From Aurantiacibacter odishensis (lineage in GTDB: Bacteria > Pseudomonadota > Alphaproteobacteria > Sphingomonadales > Sphingomonadaceae), in NCBI RefSeq assembly GCF_003605195.1, contig NZ_QYOS01000020.1:1-64000 (forward strand): a stretch of DNA of 64,000 nucleotides. The letters run 5' to 3'. The translations under genes and the position numbers were made by a program. The notes below the pieces were generated by a model. That model was not told the origin of the DNA. It saw only the letters and a list, made by a program, of their open reading frames with translations, and did not search any database. Of this stretch, positions 26,082 through 35,713 are shown one piece after another; within the stretch, counting starts at the first letter, position 1; every line of letters begins with the position of its first letter.

Positions 26082-26666
26082 ATGGCATCCACCACTGGCA
26101 ATGCTGAAGCGACTCCGGACGTGACCGGCGCAGTCGAAGGCGACGACGGCGTTCGTCGCCGCGATTTCATCAACATCGCTGCCGTTTCCGCGGCAGGCGT
26201 GGGCGGTCTCGCCGTGGTCTATCCGCTGGTCAGCCAGATGGCCCCTTCGGCAGACGTGCTGGCCGAAAGCACGACCGAGCTGGACATCACCACGCTGGAA
26301 GCCGGCCAGTCGATCAAGGCCGTGTTCCGCAAGCAGCCGGTCTTCGTTCGCCGGCTGACCCAGGCCGAGATCGACGCAGCAAACGCTGTCGACGTCTCCA
26401 GCCTGCGCGATCCGGCAACGCTCGACGAAATCACCCAGCCCGGCCACGGCGATGTGCTGGTGGTGATGGGTGTCTGCACCCACCTCGGCTGCGTGCCGCT
26501 GGGCGCGCAGGAGGGCGAGAACAAGGGCGAATTCGGCGGCTACTTCTGCCCGTGCCACGGTTCGCACTACGACACCGCCGCGCGCATCCGCAAAGGTCCG
26601 GCACCGACCAACCTGGCCGTGCCCGAGTATCAATTCACGTCCGACACGACCATCGTGATCGGCTGA
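26082..26666 (+). CDS. petA: Ubiquinol-cytochrome c reductase, Rieske iron-sulfur subunit
   Basis: Electron-carrying [2Fe-2S] subunit of the cytochrome bc1 complex, oxidising ubiquinol at the periplasmic face. The 194-residue product starts with a twin-arginine-like anchor (RRRDFI at about 25-30, then hydrophobic [16 protein letters not shown]). Cluster ligands are visible: GVCTHLGC (Cys132, His134, Cys137) and FCPCHGS (Cys156, Cys158, His159), with Cys137-Cys158 as the disulfide. The ATG at 26082 follows an AAGGG run; the frame is open upstream to 25938. It is the first gene of petABC. Confidence 0.98.
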   Translation: MASTTGNAEATPDVTGAVEGDDGVRRRDFINIAAVSAAGVGGLAVVYPLVSQMAPSADVLAESTTELDITTLEAGQSIKAVFRKQPVFVRRLTQAEIDAANAVDVSSLRDPATLDEITQPGHGDVLVVMGVCTHLGCVPLGAQEGENKGEFGGYFCPCHGSHYDTAARIRKGPAPTNLAVPEYQFTSDTTIVIG

Positions 26667-26682
26667 GGCGAGAGAGAAGAAC

Positions 26683-27975
26683 ATGAGCTTTCCCTGGGCC
26701 AAGGAATACCAGCCGCAGAACGGCGTGACGAAGTTCCTCGACGAGAAGCTTCCGCTGCCACGCCTCGTCTACAACGCCGTGGGCGCGGGCTACCCGGTGC
26801 CGCGCAACCTCTCCTACTTCTGGAATTTCGGCGTTCTAGCCGGCTTCTTCCTGGTGGTGCAGATCATCACCGGCGTCGTGCTGGCCATGCACTATGCGGC
26901 CAACACGCAGGTTGCCTTCGCCTCCGTCGAACACATCATGCGGGACGTGAACTGGGGCTGGCTGATGCGCTACACGCACGCCAACGGCGCCAGCTTCTTC
27001 TTCGTCGTCGTCTACATCCACATCTTCCGCGGCCTGTTCTACGCATCGTACAAGCCGCCGCGTGAAATGATCTGGCTGCTGGGCGTCACCATTTTCCTGC
27101 TAATGATGGCAACCGCCTTCATGGGCTATGTGCTGCCGTGGGGCCAGATGAGCTTCTGGGGCGCGCAGGTGATCACCGGCCTGTTCGAGGCCATTCCGCT
27201 GGTCGGCCCGCCGCTGAAGACCTGGCTGCTGGGCGGCTTCGCGCCGGACAACGCCGCGCTGAACCGCTTCTTCTCGCTGCACTTCCTGCTGCCGTTCGTC
27301 ATCGCCGGCTGCGTCATCCTGCACATCTGGGCGCTGCACATTCCGGGTTCCAGCAACCCGACCGGCGTGGAAGTGAAGAGCGAAAGCGACACGCTGCCGT
27401 TCCACCCTTACTACACCGCGAAGGACGGCTTCGGCCTCGGCGTTGCCCTGATCATTTTCATGGCTTTCGTGTTCTTCCTGCCGAACCAGTTGGGCCACCC
27501 CGATAACTATATCGAGGCAAACCCGCTCTCGACTCCCGCGCACATCGTGCCGGAATGGTATTTCTATCCGTTCTACGCGATCCTGCGTGCGTTCACCTTC
27601 GACTTCATCCTGCCTGCGAAGCTGTGGGGCGTGCTCGCCATGTTCAGCTCGATCCTGGTGTGGTTCTTCCTGCCGTGGCTGGACAAGTCGCCGGTGCGTT
27701 CGGGCCACTATCGCCCGCTGTTCCGCAAGTTCTTCTGGTTCGGCCTGATCCCGACGATGGCAGCATTGTTCTACCTCGGCGGCGCGCCCGCGGAGGAGCC
27801 CTACGTGATGCTGAGCCAGATCTTCACAGCGTACTACTTCCTGCACTTCCTGGTGATCCTGCCGATCATCTCCTCGATCGAACGGCCCGACCCGCTGCCG
27901 TTCTCCATCACCGAGGCCGTGCTGGGCTCCGACAAGAAGGCCGTGCTTGGCGAAAACGCCGAGCCCGCAGTCTGA
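26683..27975 (+). CDS. petB: Ubiquinol-cytochrome c reductase, cytochrome b subunit
   Basis: Central membrane subunit of the bc1 complex, with two hemes and the Qo/Qi sites. The 430-residue product has about eight membrane helices. The His ligands lie in helices B and D, for example [22 protein letters not shown] and [16 protein letters not shown]-like stretches. The Qo motif is [15 protein letters not shown] near residue 290. The C-terminal FSITEAVLG tail is typical of alphaproteobacterial forms. It is 16 bp after petA and 29 bp before petC, so it belongs to one operon. Confidence 0.98.
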   Translation: MSFPWAKEYQPQNGVTKFLDEKLPLPRLVYNAVGAGYPVPRNLSYFWNFGVLAGFFLVVQIITGVVLAMHYAANTQVAFASVEHIMRDVNWGWLMRYTHANGASFFFVVVYIHIFRGLFYASYKPPREMIWLLGVTIFLLMMATAFMGYVLPWGQMSFWGAQVITGLFEAIPLVGPPLKTWLLGGFAPDNAALNRFFSLHFLLPFVIAGCVILHIWALHIPGSSNPTGVEVKSESDTLPFHPYYTAKDGFGLGVALIIFMAFVFFLPNQLGHPDNYIEANPLSTPAHIVPEWYFYPFYAILRAFTFDFILPAKLWGVLAMFSSILVWFFLPWLDKSPVRSGHYRPLFRKFFWFGLIPTMAALFYLGGAPAEEPYVMLSQIFTAYYFLHFLVILPIISSIERPDPLPFSITEAVLGSDKKAVLGENAEPAV

Positions 27976-28004
27976 AAAGCCGAGATTAAGGGAAAGACAA
28001 AAAC

Positions 28005-28859
28005 ATGATCCGCCTTGTTGGTATCCTGATCGGTCTCGGCTTCACCTTCGTGGTGCTGCTTGCCTTCGTCACCGGCGCCTACACCGCCGCGACCGAGGAC
28101 GTCGCCCCGACCGCCGAATACACCTTCTACGAAGAAAGCCATGGTCCCGAGGCCGGCTATTCGTTCGACGGTCCTTTCGGCAAGTGGGACCTGGCCCAGC
28201 TGCAGCGCGGCTACCAGGTCTACAAGGAAGTGTGCGCCGCCTGTCACTCGCTGAACTACGTCGCCATCCGCGACCTGGAAGAGCTCGGCTATTCCGAAGC
28301 GCAGGTGAAGGCGGAAGCCGCCACCTACATGGTGCCCGGCGTCAACCCGGATACCGGCGAGGACGAGCTGCGCCAGGCGCTGCCGACCGACTACTTCCCC
28401 TCGCCCTATCCCAACGCCGTGGCTGCGGCTGCTGCCAACGGCGGCAAGATTCCGCCCGACCTCTCGCTGATGGTGAAGGCCCGTCACCACGGCAGTGATT
28501 ACATGTACAACTTGCTGACGGGTTATCAGGAAGCTCCTGCCGAGCTGACGCAGCAGTTCCCTGATTTCACCATCCCCGCTGGCGGTTACTACAATCCCTA
28601 CTTCGCTTCACTGGTGATCGGCATGCCGCCGCCACTGCTCAGCGATGGCCAGGTCACCTATGCCGACGGCACCGACGCTACGATCTCGCAGATGGCGCAG
28701 GACGTGTCGGCCTTCCTCACCTGGACTGCCGAGCCCAAGCTGATCGAGCGCAAGTCGACCGGCTGGCCGGTGCTGGGCTTCCTGCTCTTCGCCACCATCC
28801 TCGCATGGCTTGCGAAAAAGCAGATCTGGGCGGCAGCGAAGCCGCGCCGGGAAGACTGA
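28005..28859 (+). CDS. petC: Ubiquinol-cytochrome c reductase, cytochrome c1 subunit
   Basis: Heme c subunit that accepts electrons from the Rieske protein and passes them to cytochrome c. In the 284-residue product, an N-terminal hydrophobic stretch (about 3-23) is a signal or anchor segment. The heme motif CAACH is at 77-81 (QVYKEVCAACHSLNYV), with the axial Met in VIGMPPPLLSDGQV near 206. The C-terminal membrane helix WPVLGFLLFATILAWLAKKQIW spans about 250-271. It is the last bc1 gene; apt follows after 8 bp. Confidence 0.98.
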   Translation: MIRLVGILIGLGFTFVVLLAFVTGAYTAATEDVAPTAEYTFYEESHGPEAGYSFDGPFGKWDLAQLQRGYQVYKEVCAACHSLNYVAIRDLEELGYSEAQVKAEAATYMVPGVNPDTGEDELRQALPTDYFPSPYPNAVAAAAANGGKIPPDLSLMVKARHHGSDYMYNLLTGYQEAPAELTQQFPDFTIPAGGYYNPYFASLVIGMPPPLLSDGQVTYADGTDATISQMAQDVSAFLTWTAEPKLIERKSTGWPVLGFLLFATILAWLAKKQIWAAAKPRRED

Positions 28860-28867
28860 GCGAACCT

Positions 28868-29425
28868 TTGACGGATCACGGTCCGGGACTGTCGCGAGAC
28901 GAGCTCAGGCAGCTTGTCCGCACGGTCCCGGATTTTCCGTCTTCGGGCATCCAGTTCCGCGACATCACCACGCTCCTCGCCCACGGTGAGGGGCTTTCGG
29001 CGTCTGTCGACATGCTGGCCGAAATGGCCGCCGATCTGGGAGCAACCAAGGTTGCCGGGATCGAAGCGCGCGGCTTCATTTTCGGCACTGCGCTCGCCCT
29101 GCGCCTCGGCGTGGGATTGGTACCCATTCGCAAGGCTGGCAAGTTGCCGGTGGAGTGTATCGGCGAGGACTACGCGCTCGAATACGGAGAGGCTCGCGTC
29201 GAGCTCGATCCCTCCATTATCGAATCGGATGATAAGGTGCTGGTGGTGGACGATCTTCTGGCCACCGGAGGCACCGCGCTGGCCGCTGTCCGCCTGCTGC
29301 GCCGTGCGGGAGCGGACGTTGCACACGCGCTCTTTGTAATCGACCTGCCCGAACTCAACGGCGCGAAGGCGCTGGCGGAAGAAGGCATCACGACGCACGC
29401 TCTGATCGATTTTGCGGGGCACTGA
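28868..29425 (+). CDS. apt: Adenine phosphoribosyltransferase
   Basis: Salvages adenine with PRPP to AMP. The 185-residue product reads LRQLVRTVPDFPSSGIQFRDIT at its start, GIEARGFIFG near 64-73 and the PRPP-binding motif VLVVDDLLATGGTALAA near 120-136, all diagnostic. The start codon is a TTG at 28868, after GGAAGACTGAGCG. An in-frame ATG at 28805 inside petC would give 206 residues, longer than the usual 170-185. It is downstream of petC and separated from the antiporter gene by 98 bp. Confidence 0.93.
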   Translation: MTDHGPGLSRDELRQLVRTVPDFPSSGIQFRDITTLLAHGEGLSASVDMLAEMAADLGATKVAGIEARGFIFGTALALRLGVGLVPIRKAGKLPVECIGEDYALEYGEARVELDPSIIESDDKVLVVDDLLATGGTALAAVRLLRRAGADVAHALFVIDLPELNGAKALAEEGITTHALIDFAGH

Positions 29426-29523
29426 GAACCTGCGCGGAGGGCCGGCGATGGTCCGGGTGGGAAAGCTTTCCCGCTTCGCGCATTGTTGACCTGTAGACGG
29501 GGTATCAGGAAAGCAGGAGACTG

Positions 29524-31377
29524 ATGGAAGAACAGGCGCTTGTCATCGCGCTCGTCGGTGTTCTTGGCATCGGTGCTCAATGGGTTGCCTGGCGGACGGG
29601 GTGGCCTGCCATCGTGCTGATGCTGGCCGCCGGTTTCCTGGCGGGTCCGGTGCTGGGCATCATGGACCCGGAGAGCGCGTTCGGCGACCTGCTGGAGCCG
29701 ATGATTTCCATCGGCGTTGCGCTGATCCTGTTCGAAGGCGGCCTCAGCCTCGATTTCCGTGAATTCCGGAAATACGGCGGCGGCGTGTGGCGCCTCGTCG
29801 TGTTCGGCGTGCCGCTGGGATGGTTCTTCGGCTCACTGGCGGGATACTATGTTGCTGGCCTCGTCTGGCCTGTCGCCATCCTGTTCGCAGGGATCCTCGT
29901 CGTTACCGGGCCGACCGTCGTGATCCCGCTCCTGCGCCAGAGCGCTGTGCAGCAGCGCCCCGCTGCGCTGCTGAAGTGGGAAGCCATCGTCAACGATCCC
30001 TTCGGCGCGCTGTGCGCCGTGATTGCTTATGAATACTTCCGCAGCACGGCGGCAGGCGGCGGCACCGCCTACGACGTGGTGCCCGAGATCGCAATTGCCG
30101 CGGGCATATCCGGCCTGATCGGGTTTGCCGCCGCGTGGGTGATCGCCTGGAGCTTTCCGCGCGGGCTGGTGCCCGAATTCCTCAAGGTGCCCGTCCTGCT
30201 CGTCGCCGTGGTCGGCACTTTCGTGCTATGCAACAAGATCGAGCACGAGGCGGGGCTGCTCGCCGTCACCGTCATGGGCATCGCGCTTGCCAACATGCAC
30301 GTCTCATCCCTGCGCAGCATTCACCCCTTCAAGCAGAACATCGCCGTGCTGCTGGTGTCGGGCATTTTCATCCTGCTTTCCGCCGGGCTCGACATCGACC
30401 AGTTGCGGCAATTCGAATGGCAGTTCGGCCTGTTCCTGCTCGCGCTGCTGTTCGTCGTCCGCCCGGCAACCGTGCTGCTCAGCCTGCTGTTTTCCGACGT
30501 GCCTTGGAACGAGCGTCTGTTCCTCGCCTGGATCGCTCCACGCGGCATCGTGCTGGTGGCCATCTGCGGTCTGTTCGCGCTCAGGCTGGAAGACTTGGGC
30601 TATGCCGACGGCACCATTCTCGTCGGCCTGAGCTTCGCCGTCGTGGTGACAACGATCGTGGCCCATGGATTCACTGTCGATCTCGTCGCGCGCCTGCTGA
30701 AGGTAAAGGGCTTCTCGCGCCCCGGAATGCTGATCGTCGGCTGCACGCCTTGGACCGTGGCGCTCGCCAAGCAGATGCACGACATGGATACGCCAGTGAT
30801 GATCGTTGATTCCAGCTGGCAGCGCCTCAAGCCCGCGCGTGCGGCGGGCCTGCCGACCTACCATGGCGAAATCCTCAACGAGGCGACCGAGCACAATATC
30901 GACCTGACGCCCTATCAGGCACTGATAGCCGCGACCGATAACGAGGCTTACAACACGCTCGTATGTTCCGAGTTTGCCCCGGAGATCGGGACGGACCGGG
31001 TCTACCAGCTGGGTGAGAGCGAGCCGGAAGACGATCACCGCGCCATTCCCGCCAGCCTGCGCGGCCGTTCGCTCTTCCGCTCCGGTTTTGGCGTGGACGA
31101 CGTGCAGCAGCGGCAAAACGAGGGCTGGGTGTTCCGCCGCACCAAGCTCTCCGACAAATTCAACGTGGACGACGCGCGCGAAACGCTGCCCGAGGCGACC
31201 AGCATGTTGTTGCTCATCGAGCCCGACGGCGAAATGCGTTTCTTCACGCACGCCGCCGCGCCGGAGCCGGAGCCGGGCGATACGATCATCTCCTACTCGC
31301 CCCCGCGCACCAAGACGCCGGAAGAGCAGGCCGCCAAGCGCGCCGGCAAGGGCGGACCAAAGCCGAAACCCGCATGA
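29524..31377 (+). CDS. Cation:proton antiporter with TrkA-N-type domain (CPA1/CPA2-like)
   Basis: A 617-residue inner-membrane protein with about 11-12 hydrophobic segments to residue about 390, including GVALILFEGGLSLDFREFR, VVTGPTVVIPLLRQ and the acidic EAIVNDPFGAL near 150-161. A cytosolic NAD-binding TrkA-N-like domain follows from about 404 (GMLIVGCTPWTVALAKQM), with DATDN-type AATDNEAYN near 470. A soluble tail ends in a Lys/Pro-rich stretch (EEQAAKRAGKGGPKPKPA). It likely exchanges Na+ or K+ for H+; the ion is undetermined. It is closely coupled to an OmpA lipoprotein gene, whose start lies 12 bp past the antiporter stop. Confidence 0.88.
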   Translation: MEEQALVIALVGVLGIGAQWVAWRTGWPAIVLMLAAGFLAGPVLGIMDPESAFGDLLEPMISIGVALILFEGGLSLDFREFRKYGGGVWRLVVFGVPLGWFFGSLAGYYVAGLVWPVAILFAGILVVTGPTVVIPLLRQSAVQQRPAALLKWEAIVNDPFGALCAVIAYEYFRSTAAGGGTAYDVVPEIAIAAGISGLIGFAAAWVIAWSFPRGLVPEFLKVPVLLVAVVGTFVLCNKIEHEAGLLAVTVMGIALANMHVSSLRSIHPFKQNIAVLLVSGIFILLSAGLDIDQLRQFEWQFGLFLLALLFVVRPATVLLSLLFSDVPWNERLFLAWIAPRGIVLVAICGLFALRLEDLGYADGTILVGLSFAVVVTTIVAHGFTVDLVARLLKVKGFSRPGMLIVGCTPWTVALAKQMHDMDTPVMIVDSSWQRLKPARAAGLPTYHGEILNEATEHNIDLTPYQALIAATDNEAYNTLVCSEFAPEIGTDRVYQLGESEPEDDHRAIPASLRGRSLFRSGFGVDDVQQRQNEGWVFRRTKLSDKFNVDDARETLPEATSMLLLIEPDGEMRFFTHAAAPEPEPGDTIISYSPPRTKTPEEQAAKRAGKGGPKPKPA

Positions 31378-31388
31378 GGATGCAGGAC

Positions 31389-32024
31389 ATGAAACCATTT
31401 CTTACCATAGCTGGCAGCCTGACCCTGGCACTGACGCTGTCGGCCTGCGAAATGCGCCGCGATGGCGAGGCCGAGGAGCCGACACCGAGCGAAGGAAGCG
31501 CAACCGCAGGTCCCTCCGGCACCGCTTCGCCCACGCCAACGCAAAGCGCCTCCCCGGTTGCCTCCATCATCCGCGATGCGGCCGCCCCGATGGCGGAAGA
31601 TATCGAACTGCCCGTTCAGCCTGTGGAACTGACGCTGCCATTCCCGGATGGAACCGAGATCAGCGCTGCCCTCGAGCGCAGGCTCGCCGGGCTGATGGAA
31701 CGCAGGGCGATCGAGGAAGATTGGCCGGTGATCCTCGCCGGGCACACCGATTCGAGCGGCAACGATCAAGCCAACCTGCGCGCCTCGCGTGCTCGGGCAG
31801 AGGCGGTGGCCGCATGGCTTGTGGAACGCGGCGTGGATGACGACCGGATCGAGGTCATCGCGTTCGGCGAACAGAATCCGATCGAACCAAACGCCCTGCC
31901 GGATGGTACTCCCAACGAGGAGGGCCGCCGCGCCAACCGCCGGGTGGAGATTCGCATCGCACCGCCTGAGGACGAGAATTCTGAAGCCGAAGATGAAAGC
32001 GCGTCCGCCGATCAGGACGCTTGA
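31389..32024 (+). CDS. OmpA-family lipoprotein coupled to the antiporter gene
   Basis: A 211-residue outer-membrane lipoprotein. The signal peptide MKPFLTIAGSLTLALTLSAC ends in lipobox LSAC with Cys20. A low-complexity Pro/Ser/Thr linker (about 25-60) leads into a C-terminal OmpA domain at about 75-200: LAGHTDSSGNDQANL, RASRARAEAVAAWLVERG, RRANRRVEIRI. I chose the ATG at 31389 because AGGA lies 8 bp upstream. In-frame ATGs at 31374 (overlapping the antiporter stop) and 31380 exist. The last 15 residues are very acidic. It is followed by tRNA-Gly. Confidence 0.86.
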   Translation: MKPFLTIAGSLTLALTLSACEMRRDGEAEEPTPSEGSATAGPSGTASPTPTQSASPVASIIRDAAAPMAEDIELPVQPVELTLPFPDGTEISAALERRLAGLMERRAIEEDWPVILAGHTDSSGNDQANLRASRARAEAVAAWLVERGVDDDRIEVIAFGEQNPIEPNALPDGTPNEEGRRANRRVEIRIAPPEDENSEAEDESASADQDA

Positions 32025-32066
32025 CGAAGGCCTCGCTCCAGTGGCAACTGCGCGACACGGCCATGA

Positions 32067-32140
32067 GCGGGTATAGCATAGTGGTAATGCTCCAGCCTTC
32101 CAAGCTGGCTAGAGGGGTTCGATTCCCCTTACCCGCTCCA
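32067..32140 (+). tRNA. tRNA-Gly (anticodon TCC)
   Basis: Acceptor arms GCGGGTA (32067-32073) and TACCCGC (32130-32136) pair fully. The anticodon stem CCAGC/GCTGG holds loop CTTCCAA with anticodon TCC. The T-arm is GGGG-TTCGATT-CCCC-like. The discriminator is T, and the CCA (32138-32140) is encoded. It reads GGA and GGG glycine codons. Confidence 0.96.
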
Positions 32141-32191
32141 GTCCTGCCCCCTAATCATTTCAGATAGAGCGGCCTTGTCAGGCTAGCCCGG

Positions 32192-33049
32192 CTAAACCGG
32201 CTTGTTGTCGATCAGCCGCGTACCGCCGATGCGCGCCGCGACGAACAGGCGGGCCTTGCCGTTGTCATGGTCCAGCAGCGCAATGGAATCGGCATCGCGC
32301 AATTCGGCGTAGTCCACGCTGGAAAAGCCCGCGCCCAGCACCTCGTCTTCCAGCATGGCGAGCGTAGGTCCAACCTCCTGCCCGTCGCGGATTCGCGCAA
32401 TCGCCTCGTCCATTGCGCGCGGCAGGGCGGCGGCGGCGGCGCGATGCTCGGGCGAGAGGTAGGCGTTGCGGCTGCTCATCGCCAGGCCATCGGGATCGCG
32501 CACGATGGGCACGCCGTAGATCGCGTCGACGTGCGGCTGCGTCAGGTCCAGATCCCCCGCCATCCGGCGGATGACGGCGAGTTGCTGCCAGTCCTTTTCC
32601 CCGAACAGCGCCATGTCGGGGCGCACCTGGTTGAACAGCTTGCACACTACCGTTGCCACGCCGTCGAAATGGCCAGGCCGATCCGCCCCGCAGAGGCCGT
32701 CGCTGACGCTCGACACGCTGATGTTGGTGGCATAGCCCGCGGGATACATCGCTTCCGGCCCCGGTGCCCACAGCAGCGCGACCCCTTCCGCCTCCAGCTT
32801 GGCGGAATCCTCCGCCAGCTGGCGCGGATAGGCGTCGAGGTCCTCGTTCGGGCCGAACTGGCGCGGGTTCACGAAGATGGAAACGACGACGCGGTCGGCC
32901 CGCTTCGCCGCCTCGCGCACCAGCGTCAGGTGCCCCTCGTGAAGCGCGCCCATCGTGGGCACGAGCGCCACGGTGTCCCGTTTCGAGTCAAAGCGGCGCA
33001 ATTCATCCACAGCTTGGCGCAGGTCGGGCAGGGTCGTGACTGTTTGCAT
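32192..33049 (-). CDS. panC: Pantothenate synthetase
   Basis: Joins pantoate and beta-alanine with ATP to make pantothenate, the CoA precursor. The 285-residue product has the HIGH-like [15 protein letters not shown] at about 29-43, [15 protein letters not shown] and [12 protein letters not shown]. The ATP-site [11 protein letters not shown] and KMSKS-equivalent [13 protein letters not shown] are also present. The start ATG at 33049 is chosen. A longer frame to 33094 would overlap the divergent mipZ promoter region, and 69 bp separates the two genes' starts. Confidence 0.97.
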   Translation of the reverse strand: MQTVTTLPDLRQAVDELRRFDSKRDTVALVPTMGALHEGHLTLVREAAKRADRVVVSIFVNPRQFGPNEDLDAYPRQLAEDSAKLEAEGVALLWAPGPEAMYPAGYATNISVSSVSDGLCGADRPGHFDGVATVVCKLFNQVRPDMALFGEKDWQQLAVIRRMAGDLDLTQPHVDAIYGVPIVRDPDGLAMSSRNAYLSPEHRAAAAALPRAMDEAIARIRDGQEVGPTLAMLEDEVLGAGFSSVDYAELRDADSIALLDHDNGKARLFVAARIGGTRLIDNKPV

Positions 33050-33118
33050 GGGCGCAAGGCTCCGGTAGACTGTAGCCCACTGGCCTAGCGTCACTCATCC
33101 AACGGAGAAAGCCCGCTC

Positions 33119-33949
33119 GTGACTGCCCCGCATCGTATCGTCTTCGCCAACGAAAAGGGCGGCACCGGGAAAAGCACCACCGCCGTGCACGTGGCCGTGG
33201 CGCTCGCCTACCAGGGCGCGAAAGTCGCCGCGCTCGATCTCGATGTGCGCCAGCGCACCTTCTACCGCTATTGCGAGAACCGCGCCGAAACCCAGCGCCG
33301 CCGCGACGTGGCCCTGCCCGGTCCGGTTTTCGACGTGTGCCACGGCGACAGCGTGGAGGCGTTGGAGGCAGAGGCCGCGCGCATCGGCGAGGGCATGGAT
33401 TTCCTGCTGTTCGATACGCCGGGCCGCGATGACCCCTTCGCCCGCCACGTGGCCGCCAGCGCCGATACGCTGGTGACGCCAATGAACGACAGCTTCGTCG
33501 ATTTCGATCTGATCGGGCAGGTGGATGCGGAGAGTTTCAAGGTCCGCAAGCTGAGCTTCTACGCCGAACTGATCTGGGAAGCGCGCATCAAGCGCAGCCG
33601 CGCCACGATCGAGCAGCAGAAGCGCGAGATGGACTGGGTCGTGGTGAGGAACCGCACCGGTTACACCGACGCGCGCAACCAGCGCCGCATCGACGAGGCG
33701 CTGACAGAGCTGTCGAAGCGCGTGGGCTTCCGCGCGGTGCAGGGCCTTTCCGAACGCGTGATCTACCGCGAGCTGTTCCCTTCGGGCCTCACACTGCTCG
33801 ACAAGGGGCACCTGGGCGAACTTGGCACCAGCCACCTCGTCGCCCGGCAGGAACTGCGTAACTTGATCGCCAATCTGAACCTGCAACTGCCCGAACGCGA
33901 GAAGTCTGCGGCGAAGCCAGTGACGACGCTCGTGACCGAGGCCGCCTGA
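33119..33949 (+). CDS. mipZ: MipZ-type division-site ATPase (ParA family)
   Basis: ParA-like ATPase that forms a gradient from the ParB-bound pole and blocks FtsZ assembly away from midcell. The 276-residue product has the deviant Walker A FANEKGGTGKSTTA at about 9-22, DLDVRQRTFYRYCENR near 40-55, and the Walker B-like FLLFDTPGRDDPF near 97-109. This MipZ-specific wording (NEKGG, DLDxRQRTFxRYxENR) distinguishes it from plasmid or chromosomal ParA. The start is GTG with GGAGA upstream. It is divergent from panC, and a membrane J-domain gene follows 6 bp later. Confidence 0.94.
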   Translation: MTAPHRIVFANEKGGTGKSTTAVHVAVALAYQGAKVAALDLDVRQRTFYRYCENRAETQRRRDVALPGPVFDVCHGDSVEALEAEAARIGEGMDFLLFDTPGRDDPFARHVAASADTLVTPMNDSFVDFDLIGQVDAESFKVRKLSFYAELIWEARIKRSRATIEQQKREMDWVVVRNRTGYTDARNQRRIDEALTELSKRVGFRAVQGLSERVIYRELFPSGLTLLDKGHLGELGTSHLVARQELRNLIANLNLQLPEREKSAAKPVTTLVTEAA

Positions 33950-33955
33950 TCCGTC

Positions 33956-34240
33956 ATGGGCAAGGTCATCGTCATCATCGGGGCGGTGATCCTGCTCTAT
34001 TACTTCCTGTTGAAGCGCTGGCCGTGGCAGCCGAAGGTATCTGCCCACGATCAGGCGATGGAAAATGCGCGCAAGGTGCTGGGTGTATCCCGCTTTGCCA
34101 GCAGAACTGACATCATTGCCGCGCACAAGCGGCTCGTCGCCGCGGTTCACCCTGACCGGGGCGGCAGCAGTGCACAGGTGCACGAGGCGAATGCCGCGCG
34201 CGACCTGTTGCTGGCGCAATTGCCTGACGACACGCGCTAG
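33956..34240 (+). CDS. Membrane-anchored J-domain protein
   Basis: A 94-residue protein: one N-terminal hydrophobic segment (about 4-22, VIVIIGAVILLYYFLLKRW), then a short J domain with LGVSRFASRTDIIAAHKRLV and the HPD motif at 65-67 (AAVHPDRGGSS). J domains stimulate DnaK ATPase, so this should recruit Hsp70 to the membrane. Similar short TM-J proteins sit next to mipZ in other alphaproteobacteria, as far as I recall. It is coupled to mipZ (6-bp gap) and followed after 38 bp by a phosphomannomutase gene. Confidence 0.85.
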   Translation: MGKVIVIIGAVILLYYFLLKRWPWQPKVSAHDQAMENARKVLGVSRFASRTDIIAAHKRLVAAVHPDRGGSSAQVHEANAARDLLLAQLPDDTR

Positions 34241-34278
34241 ACGCTGCGCTAGGTTCTCCGGAACCCCAAGGAGCTGTA

Positions 34279-35697
34279 ATGAAACACGAATTCGATCCCA
34301 CCGTGCTGCGCGAATACGACATTCGCGGCATCATCGGGGAAACGCTGGGCGCCGACGATGCGCGGGCCATCGGGCGCGGGTTCGGCACCCTGCTGCGCCG
34401 CGACCTGGGAGAGGGCGAGGACGCGCCGATGGTGGCCGTGGGTTACGATGGGCGCGTCAGTTCGCCGATGCTGGAACATGCGCTGGTGGAGGGCCTTACC
34501 TCCAGCGGCTGCAACGTGCGCCGCATCGGCATGGGGCCGACGCCGATGCTCTATTACGCGGAAGCTTCAGCCGAAGATGTACAGGGCGGCATTCAGATAA
34601 CTGGCAGCCACAATCCCGCCAATTACAATGGCTTCAAGATGGTATTTCGGGGACGGCCGTTCTTCGGCGCCGATATCGCCCGGCTTGGGGAACTTGGCGC
34701 CGCGGGCGACTGGCTGGACGGGGCGGGGCGCGTCGAAAGTGTCGATATCCTCGAAGAGTATGTCGAGCGTCTCCTGACTGCACTCGCGGGGCTGGACACC
34801 GCTTCGCTTGCCGGTCTGAAGGTCGGCTGGGACGCCGGCAACGGCGCGGCCGGCCCGGCGCTGGAACTCCTCGCCCAGCGCCTTCCTGGTGAGCATCACC
34901 TGCTCTTCACTGAAGTCGACGGTAATTTTCCCAATCATCATCCTGATCCCACTGTCGAGGCCAACCTTGCCGACCTCGCGAAGCTTGTCGCCGAGAAGAA
35001 CCTCGACTTCGGAGTGGCTTTCGACGGCGACGGCGACCGGATCGGCGCGATCGACGGCGAAGGCCGGATCATCTGGGGGGATCAACTACTGATGATTTAC
35101 GCCGAGGACCTCCTCGGAAGACTACCTAGCTCCACGATTATCGCCGATGTGAAGGCCAGTCGGGCGCTGTTCGACCACGTCGAGAAACACGGTGGCAAGC
35201 CGCTGATGTGGAAGACCGGCCACTCTCTGATTAAGTCCAAAATGAAGGAAGTTTCCTCGCCGCTGGCGGGTGAAATGAGCGGACACGTGTTCTTTGCCGA
35301 CGAATACTACGGTTTCGACGACGCGCTTTATGCCGGCGTGCGCCTGATCGCGGCAGCGGCGAGGCTGGGCAAGTCGGTGACGCAGCTGCGCGGCGAAATG
35401 CCCGCCATGCTCAACACGCCGGAACTGCGCTTCCAGGTGGACGAGAGCCGTAAGTTCGCCGCCATCGGCGAGATCGCCGAACGCATCGCCGCCAGCGACG
35501 CGGTGGCCGACACCACCGACGGCGTTCGCGTCACCACCGACGACGGCTGGTGGCTGCTGCGCGCCTCCAACACGCAGGACGTGCTGGTCGCCCGCGCCGA
35601 AAGCGACAGCGATGACGGGCTGGAGCGGCTGCTGCACCAGATCGACGAGCAACTTGCGCTGAGCGGCCTCGAACGCGGCGAAAGCGTGGGCCAATAG
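34279..35697 (+). CDS. Phosphomannomutase/phosphoglucomutase
   Basis: Alpha-D-phosphohexomutase that moves the phosphate between C1 and C6 of mannose or glucose, feeding polysaccharide and nucleotide-sugar synthesis. The 472-residue product has the four-domain layout: VLREYDIRGIIG at the start, phosphoserine loop ITGSHNPANYNG with Ser110, metal-binding AFDGDGDRIGAID near 250, and substrate loop AGEMSGHVFF near 332. A C-terminal domain binds phosphate (DGVRVT). PMM versus PGM specificity cannot be set from sequence. It follows the J-domain gene and precedes the DUF2059 gene by 16 bp. Confidence 0.93.
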   Translation: MKHEFDPTVLREYDIRGIIGETLGADDARAIGRGFGTLLRRDLGEGEDAPMVAVGYDGRVSSPMLEHALVEGLTSSGCNVRRIGMGPTPMLYYAEASAEDVQGGIQITGSHNPANYNGFKMVFRGRPFFGADIARLGELGAAGDWLDGAGRVESVDILEEYVERLLTALAGLDTASLAGLKVGWDAGNGAAGPALELLAQRLPGEHHLLFTEVDGNFPNHHPDPTVEANLADLAKLVAEKNLDFGVAFDGDGDRIGAIDGEGRIIWGDQLLMIYAEDLLGRLPSSTIIADVKASRALFDHVEKHGGKPLMWKTGHSLIKSKMKEVSSPLAGEMSGHVFFADEYYGFDDALYAGVRLIAAAARLGKSVTQLRGEMPAMLNTPELRFQVDESRKFAAIGEIAERIAASDAVADTTDGVRVTTDDGWWLLRASNTQDVLVARAESDSDDGLERLLHQIDEQLALSGLERGESVGQ

Positions 35698-35713
35698 GGG
35701 GGAGATACAGAAG

